The position numbers were made by a program, and so were the translations under genes. From contig CAYYNB010000218.1 of NCBI GenBank assembly GCA_964472565.1, forward strand, positions 1-8,804: a stretch of 8,804 nt of DNA, written 5' to 3'. Below the pieces are notes generated by a model. The model made no database searches, was not told the origin of the DNA, and was given only the letters and a program-made list of their open reading frames with translations. Positions 5,640-8,804 of the stretch are shown piece by piece; the stretch's first letter is position 1, and the number at the start of each line of letters is the position of its first letter. This DNA comes from DATAMF01 sp964472565 (lineage in GTDB: Bacteria; Chloroflexota; Anaerolineae; Aggregatilineales; Aggregatilineaceae).

Positions 5640-7172
5640 ATGCTCAAAAACGATGAAATTGTCATAGACTGCCGCAAGGAAGGCGAACCGCTAAACCCAT
5701 ATTGGAGGGTGTGTGTAGGCGGCGGGCGGGTTGGTGAAGCCCTGCGCGCCGATTTCCAAAAACATCTGGAACTCGTCCAACGCGAGATGCCCTTCGACTA
5801 CCTTCGGATGCATGGACTTTTCCACGACGATATGATGATCTACCACGAGCAAGACGGACAGCCGATTTTGAACTTTCAGTATGTCGATCTGGTGTATGAT
5901 CACTGGCTCTCTATCGGGATTCGCCCCTTTGTGGAACTCAGTTTCATGCCTTACGATCTGGCGAGCGGAGAGCAGACCGTTTTCTGGTGGAAAGGCAATG
6001 TCACGCCGCCTAATAACTGGGAGCGTTGGGAATGGCTCATCCAACAGTTCATCCTGCATGTGATCGAGCGTTATGGCCTGGATGAAGTGCGGCGTTGGTA
6101 TTTTGAGGTCTGGAATGAACCAAACTATCCGCCCTTCTGGAAAGATGCGGATTTTGAGGCTTACATAGAGCTGTATGAACGGACCACCCGCGTGATCAAG
6201 CAGATTGATGTGGCACTCCGAGTCGGCGGTCCCTCTTCTACAGGAACATCCGGTGTGCCCGGTCAGGCCCCCTGGGGAAAAGAGTTTCTGGCCGCCTGCC
6301 GTGCAAGAAATCTGCCGATTGATTTTTTCTCAACGCACCCTTATCCCACCTTTCATCCTGCTGATCTGGAAGGAAACGGGTATATGACCTGGGATGGACC
6401 GGATCGCCTTCTGATTGACCTGACCGGCTATGAAAAAACGCTGGCGGATGCCGGTTTTTCCCATCTCGAAAAGCATTATACCGAATGGAGCAGCAGCCCC
6501 AGCCCGCGTGATCCCACCCACGATACCGCCTTTCTGGCTCCATTTATTGTTCAGAACAACTGGCGTGGGCAAGGGCACGCCGATTCGCTTTCTTTTTGGG
6601 TAGTCAGCGACATTTTTGAAGAAGGCCGTCTGGGAGATACGCCGTTTCACGGCGGCTTTGGCTTGGTCAACACTCAGGGGCTGAAAAAACCCTCGTATCA
6701 TGGGTACTGGTTTCTTTCGCGCCTGGGTGAAGAAGTGCTGAACAGCGGCGATTCGTTTGCGGTGACACGCCATGCCAGCGGCAAAATCTCGATTCTGATG
6801 TGGAATTACTGCCATTATGCTGCCGAAGGCAACGACAGTCGCGCTCTTGAAAAAGCGGTAGGTAGTTGCCAGCTTTACGATATGTTCGAACACAAACCAG
6901 AGAAACAGTTTACGCTGCGTCTGTCCGGCCTTCAGGGAAACGTGCGCATCCAGACCACGCGCTTCGACCGTGAGCACGGAAGTGTTTTAGATGCCTGGCT
7001 GGATATGGGGTCGCCCAACCACATTCGGCGCGAGGACTTGGCCGTGCTCAGGCAAAAAATGGAATTAGAGGTTACAGCCCAGCACCTTTCAGCCTGCTCA
7101 GACCCGTTGACCTGGACTTGCACAGTGCAGCCGCACGGGGTAACGCTTTTGGATATTTCGGAGAGTGTTTAG
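5640..7172 (+). CDS. Glycoside hydrolase family 39 enzyme, probable beta-xylosidase
   Basis: Intracellular (no signal peptide) glycosidase of 510 aa, expected to release xylose from short xylo-oligosaccharides by a retaining mechanism. Diagnostic GH39 features are the N-terminal WRVCVGGGRVGEAL and FDYLRMHGLFHDDM (22-65), the acid/base Glu160 in VWNEPN (157-162), the nucleophile Glu282 in YTEWSSS (280-286), and HPYP at 233-236. The TIM barrel occupies about 10-350 and the C-terminal beta-sandwich the rest. Length is normal for bacterial XynB proteins. GH39 also contains alpha-L-iduronidases and other specificities, so beta-xylosidase is the likeliest reading but not certain. A GAGG (5625-5628) precedes the ATG by 11 nt. 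It has its own promoter, stands alone, and is followed 434 nt later by a LacI-family regulator that may or may not control it. Confidence 0.88.
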   Translation: MLKNDEIVIDCRKEGEPLNPYWRVCVGGGRVGEALRADFQKHLELVQREMPFDYLRMHGLFHDDMMIYHEQDGQPILNFQYVDLVYDHWLSIGIRPFVELSFMPYDLASGEQTVFWWKGNVTPPNNWERWEWLIQQFILHVIERYGLDEVRRWYFEVWNEPNYPPFWKDADFEAYIELYERTTRVIKQIDVALRVGGPSSTGTSGVPGQAPWGKEFLAACRARNLPIDFFSTHPYPTFHPADLEGNGYMTWDGPDRLLIDLTGYEKTLADAGFSHLEKHYTEWSSSPSPRDPTHDTAFLAPFIVQNNWRGQGHADSLSFWVVSDIFEEGRLGDTPFHGGFGLVNTQGLKKPSYHGYWFLSRLGEEVLNSGDSFAVTRHASGKISILMWNYCHYAAEGNDSRALEKAVGSCQLYDMFEHKPEKQFTLRLSGLQGNVRIQTTRFDREHGSVLDAWLDMGSPNHIRREDLAVLRQKMELEVTAQHLSACSDPLTWTCTVQPHGVTLLDISESV

Positions 7173-7216
7173 CGTAAGGGTGATTTAAGAAAATATTTAT
7201 CCCCTTCATCCGGTTT

Positions 7217-7245
7217 ATCTCCCCTTCCCAGCAGGAAGGGGAGAT
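7217..7245 (+). terminator. Perfect 12-bp hairpin downstream of the GH39 gene
   Basis: ATCTCCCCTTCC (7217-7228) and GGAAGGGGAGAT (7234-7245) pair without mismatch around a 5-nt loop. It lies 45 nt after the GH39 stop. There is no T-tract, so it could be a terminator without U-tail, an mRNA-stabilising 3' stem, or a copy of a dispersed intergenic repeat. C/G-rich hairpins of this type are common between genes in filamentous Chloroflexota, from recall. Confidence 0.5.
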
Positions 7246-7249
7246 GGGG

Positions 7250-7264
7250 TATGGCGCAGCCATA
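7250..7264 (+). repeat. Second short hairpin in tandem
   Basis: TATGGC-GCA-GCCATA is a perfect 6-bp inverted repeat with a 3-nt loop, starting 5 nt after the larger hairpin. Two adjacent stems suggest one structured element covering 7217-7264. Confidence 0.4.
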
Positions 7265-7531
7265 CAGACCAGCCCTGCTCGCGGTGGGAGATACTTAAGC
7301 CGCCTTTATCTTCATAGCCTTTTCCAAATCGCCCGTACTGTCCACCGGTTTGCTCCCAATCTCATGTTGGCTATCGCTTTTAACATTCAATTACTCCCTT
7401 TGGGCCACATCTTTTGAGACGCAGCTTAACGGCTCCTCGTAGGACATTACTTGCTGCGCCCTGCCCTACAAACTCGAATCACCCGTTTCGAAAATCAGGA
7501 ATTTTAGCGGGCAATAAGTAAATCACTATTC

Positions 7532-7547
7532 TTGCCAACGATGGCAA
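7532..7547. promoter_or_regulatory. LacI-family operator O1 over the -35 region of lacI
   Basis: TTGCCAACGATGGCAA has perfect 6-bp arms and a CG centre, pairing 14 of 16 positions, which is the standard LacI/GalR operator layout. It overlaps the lacI -35. An identical copy begins 33 bp downstream. Confidence 0.8.
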
Positions 7548-7560
7548 AAATTGGTATCAT
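7532..7560 (+). promoter_or_regulatory. Promoter of lacI
   Basis: TTGCCA (7532-7537) and TATCAT (7555-7560) are 17 bp apart, and TG at 7552-7553 makes an extended -10. Each hexamer matches 5 of 6 consensus positions. Initiation would fall near 7567, inside the second operator, so repression by blocking both ends of the promoter is expected. Confidence 0.65.
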
Positions 7561-7564
7561 CTAA

Positions 7565-7580
7565 TTGCCAACGATGGCAA
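7565..7580. promoter_or_regulatory. LacI-family operator O2 over the transcription start of lacI
   Basis: This is an exact copy of the 16-bp palindrome at 7532-7547, with a centre-to-centre distance of 33 bp, close to three helical turns. It lies between the -10 and the ribosome site GAGG (7593-7596). Confidence 0.8.
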
Positions 7581-7606
7581 ATAATATTTTTTGAGGCTTT
7601 TGGTCC

Positions 7607-8614
7607 ATGGCAACAATCAAAGAAGTAGCACAGCGCGCCGGCGTTTCCATACGGACAGTCTCTCGAGTCCTCAATGATCATCCCCACGTGACCAATGTAA
7701 CGCGGGAACGCGTGCTCAGTGTCATCGAAGAACTCAATTTTCGCCCCAATGCTGCGGCCCGCTACATGCGTACCGGCCAATCAGGACTGATCGGCTTTCT
7801 CACAGATGAAGTTGCGCAGAATGTTTTCAGCTATGACATGATTATCGGCGCACAGCAGGCCGCCTGGGAACAAGAAAAGCTCCTGTTTTTGCTTAACACA
7901 GGGAATGATCCGCAAGTCGAGATGCGCGCCATCAACATGATGCGCGATCACCAGGTCGAAGGCATCATCTATGCGACGATGTACCATCGCGAGATCAAAC
8001 GCTCGCAATTCCCAGAAGATATTCCAACGATATTGGTCAACTGCTTTGCCGATGATCGTTCATTGCCTTCGATTGTGCCGGACGAGATTGGTGGCGGACA
8101 ACTGGCTACCGAAACGCTGCTGAAGAATGGGCACCAGCGTATTGGATTTGTCAATGTCGCGGCTAAAGAACCCGCCCCTCTGGGACGTTTGGTGGGCTAC
8201 CAGCAGGCCCTGTCCAATTACGGCATACCCTTCGATGAAGCACTCGTATGTTTCATCGAGGAACCATTTGAAGGTCTCGCCACCAGCACATATGACTGCG
8301 TATTATCTCTCCTGCAAATGAGTGATCCGCCGACCGGCATCTTTTGTTTCAACGATCTGATGGCCTTGGGTGCTTACGACGCGATCCGTAAATCCAATCT
8401 GCGGATTCCTGAAGATGTTGCTATGGTTGGTTTCGACAATGTAGAGATGCTTGCTGCTCAAATCCATCCGCCGCTCACGACCATCGAACTCCCCCTGTTC
8501 GAGATGGGGCAACTCGCTATTCGGATGTTATTAGCGGGAGGAGAGATCGCTCAGCGCGAGCCGCCTATCCAACACATTATCGAGTGTCCACTAATCGTCC
8601 GTCGATCTGTGTAA
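7607..8614 (+). CDS. LacI-family transcriptional repressor
   Basis: A complete 335-aa regulator. Residues 2-48 are the LacI helix-turn-helix (IKEVAQRAGVSIRTVSRVLN, then VTRERVLSVIEELNFRPN), followed by the hinge helix NAAARYMRTGQS (48-59). The rest is a periplasmic-binding-protein-like sensor domain that should bind a sugar. The recognition-helix pair is I15-R16, and the residue usually Leu in the hinge (as in PurR L54) is Met54 here. Two identical operators flank its promoter, so autoregulation is well supported. GAGG (7593-7596) precedes the ATG by 10 nt. Being downstream of a GH39 gene and probably upstream of a transport operon outside the window, it may sense xylose or a xylo-oligosaccharide; that is inference. 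The GH39 promoter carries only a half-site, so direct control of that gene is not shown. Confidence 0.93.
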   Translation: MATIKEVAQRAGVSIRTVSRVLNDHPHVTNVTRERVLSVIEELNFRPNAAARYMRTGQSGLIGFLTDEVAQNVFSYDMIIGAQQAAWEQEKLLFLLNTGNDPQVEMRAINMMRDHQVEGIIYATMYHREIKRSQFPEDIPTILVNCFADDRSLPSIVPDEIGGGQLATETLLKNGHQRIGFVNVAAKEPAPLGRLVGYQQALSNYGIPFDEALVCFIEEPFEGLATSTYDCVLSLLQMSDPPTGIFCFNDLMALGAYDAIRKSNLRIPEDVAMVGFDNVEMLAAQIHPPLTTIELPLFEMGQLAIRMLLAGGEIAQREPPIQHIIECPLIVRRSV

Positions 8615-8641
8615 ATGGGTATACATCATGAGAAAAAAGCA

Positions 8642-8651
8642 AAAAGGAGGT
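8642..8651 (+). promoter_or_regulatory. Near-perfect Shine-Dalgarno sequence after lacI
   Basis: AAAAGGAGGT lies 28 nt after the lacI stop, continuing with G, so AAGGAGGTG is fully complementary to the 16S rRNA 3' end. It is the strongest ribosome site in the window, yet the ATGs it serves (8655 and 8659) open frames of only 3 and 7 codons. Confidence 0.6.
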
Positions 8652-8658
8652 GCTATGA

Positions 8659-8682
8659 ATGAATAGCCAGCAAGTTGGGTAG
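8659..8682 (+). CDS. Putative 7-codon leader peptide downstream of lacI
   Basis: ATG at 8659 is 8 nt after the GGAGG core, an ideal spacing, and encodes MNSQQVG before TAG (8680-8682). The stop falls inside the left arm of the hairpin at 8676-8707, so a translating ribosome would interfere with folding. An overlapping ATG at 8655 gives only MNE before TAG. It may be a regulatory leader for a gene beyond the window, or the relic of a truncated start. No homology is claimed. Confidence 0.3.
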   Translation: MNSQQVG

Positions 8683-8707
8683 TCATGTTGGCAGGCATGA
8701 CTACCCA
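8676..8707 (+). terminator. Perfect 12-bp hairpin after lacI, terminator or attenuator
   Basis: TGGGTAGTCATG (8676-8687) and CATGACTACCCA (8696-8707) pair perfectly around an 8-nt loop. No T-tract follows. It lies 61 nt after the lacI stop and overlaps the end of the 7-codon frame. It may end lacI transcription or act as an attenuator for a downstream operon. Confidence 0.5.
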
Positions 8708-8804
8708 TGAATAGTGCCGTTACGTCCCGTCCGGTCACTATCTGGGAGCATTAGACTCTATCGGAAATAAAGTCCATTGAGTTATGATCGAGCAAAAGTC
8801 GGCA

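Larger units (their letters stand above)
7173..7606. other. 434-nt intergenic region between the GH39 gene and lacI
   Basis: It begins with two hairpins (7217-7264), continues with about 230 nt where I recognise no gene, and ends with the lacI promoter and its two operators (7532-7580). The middle contains a 31-codon minus-strand open frame (7390-7295, TTG start, after AAAGGGAG). That frame reads plausibly at its C-terminal end but matches nothing I know, so I treat it as unproven. Confidence 0.6.

Noticed and set aside
6330..6977. 215-aa minus-strand frame inside the GH39 gene
   Set aside because: It is antisense to a well-supported enzyme with both catalytic glutamates, and its protein lacks recognisable motifs.
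7400..7500. Possible group II intron or insertion-sequence end
   Set aside because: An AGCCGTT stretch on the minus strand hinted at intron domain V, but the paired second half is absent and no terminal repeats or target duplication are visible.
8784..8804. ATG frame at the right edge (MIEQKSA...)
   Set aside because: Only seven codons are visible and there is no Shine-Dalgarno upstream, so a gene start cannot be supported.

Overview
The window reads as ordinary bacterial chromosome with mixed G+C content and long, intact genes. CarH-type cobalamin photosensing, a class I photolyase, a CrtI-like enzyme, a GH39 xylosidase and a LacI regulator together would suit a heterotrophic, pigmented member of the Chloroflexota. 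This is an inference from gene content and general protein flavour; I see no 16S rRNA or other phylogenetic marker.

Left part (1-5640) is a light-response neighbourhood. A MerR/cobalamin-binding regulator of the CarH/LitR type lies on the minus strand (52-999). A UPF0114/YqhA-family membrane protein is transcribed divergently from it (1264-1731). Converging on yqhA from the right is a tightly packed minus-strand operon: SRPBCC-domain protein (5274-4816), FAD-dependent CrtI-like oxidoreductase (4819-3272) and deoxyribodipyrimidine photolyase (3279-1852). The three genes overlap by 4 and 8 nt, so they are probably translationally coupled. The logic I infer is that AdoCbl-bound CarH represses in the dark and light releases it, which would switch on DNA photorepair and a carotenoid/isoprenoid-type redox step. 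The carH-yqhA intergenic region carries a GAACAAT direct repeat at 11-bp spacing, with weaker copies in the same phase, which resembles the operator layout known for CarH.

Right part (5640-8804) is a sugar-utilisation neighbourhood on the plus strand. A cytoplasmic GH39 beta-xylosidase-like enzyme (5640-7172) has its own recognisable promoter. A 434-nt gap follows, holding a perfect 12-bp hairpin and a short tandem hairpin. Then comes a LacI-family repressor (7607-8614) whose own promoter is bracketed by two identical 16-bp palindromic operators, so it is almost certainly autoregulated. After lacI come a near-perfect Shine-Dalgarno sequence, a 7-codon ORF whose stop falls inside a 12-bp perfect hairpin, and then the window edge. 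Its target operon, plausibly sugar transport, would lie beyond the right edge.

I see no CRISPR array, tRNA, rRNA, intact mobile element or obvious defence system. The most worthwhile leads are the CarH regulon with its candidate operator, the overlapping SRPBCC/oxidoreductase/photolyase trio, and the leader-peptide/hairpin arrangement after lacI.
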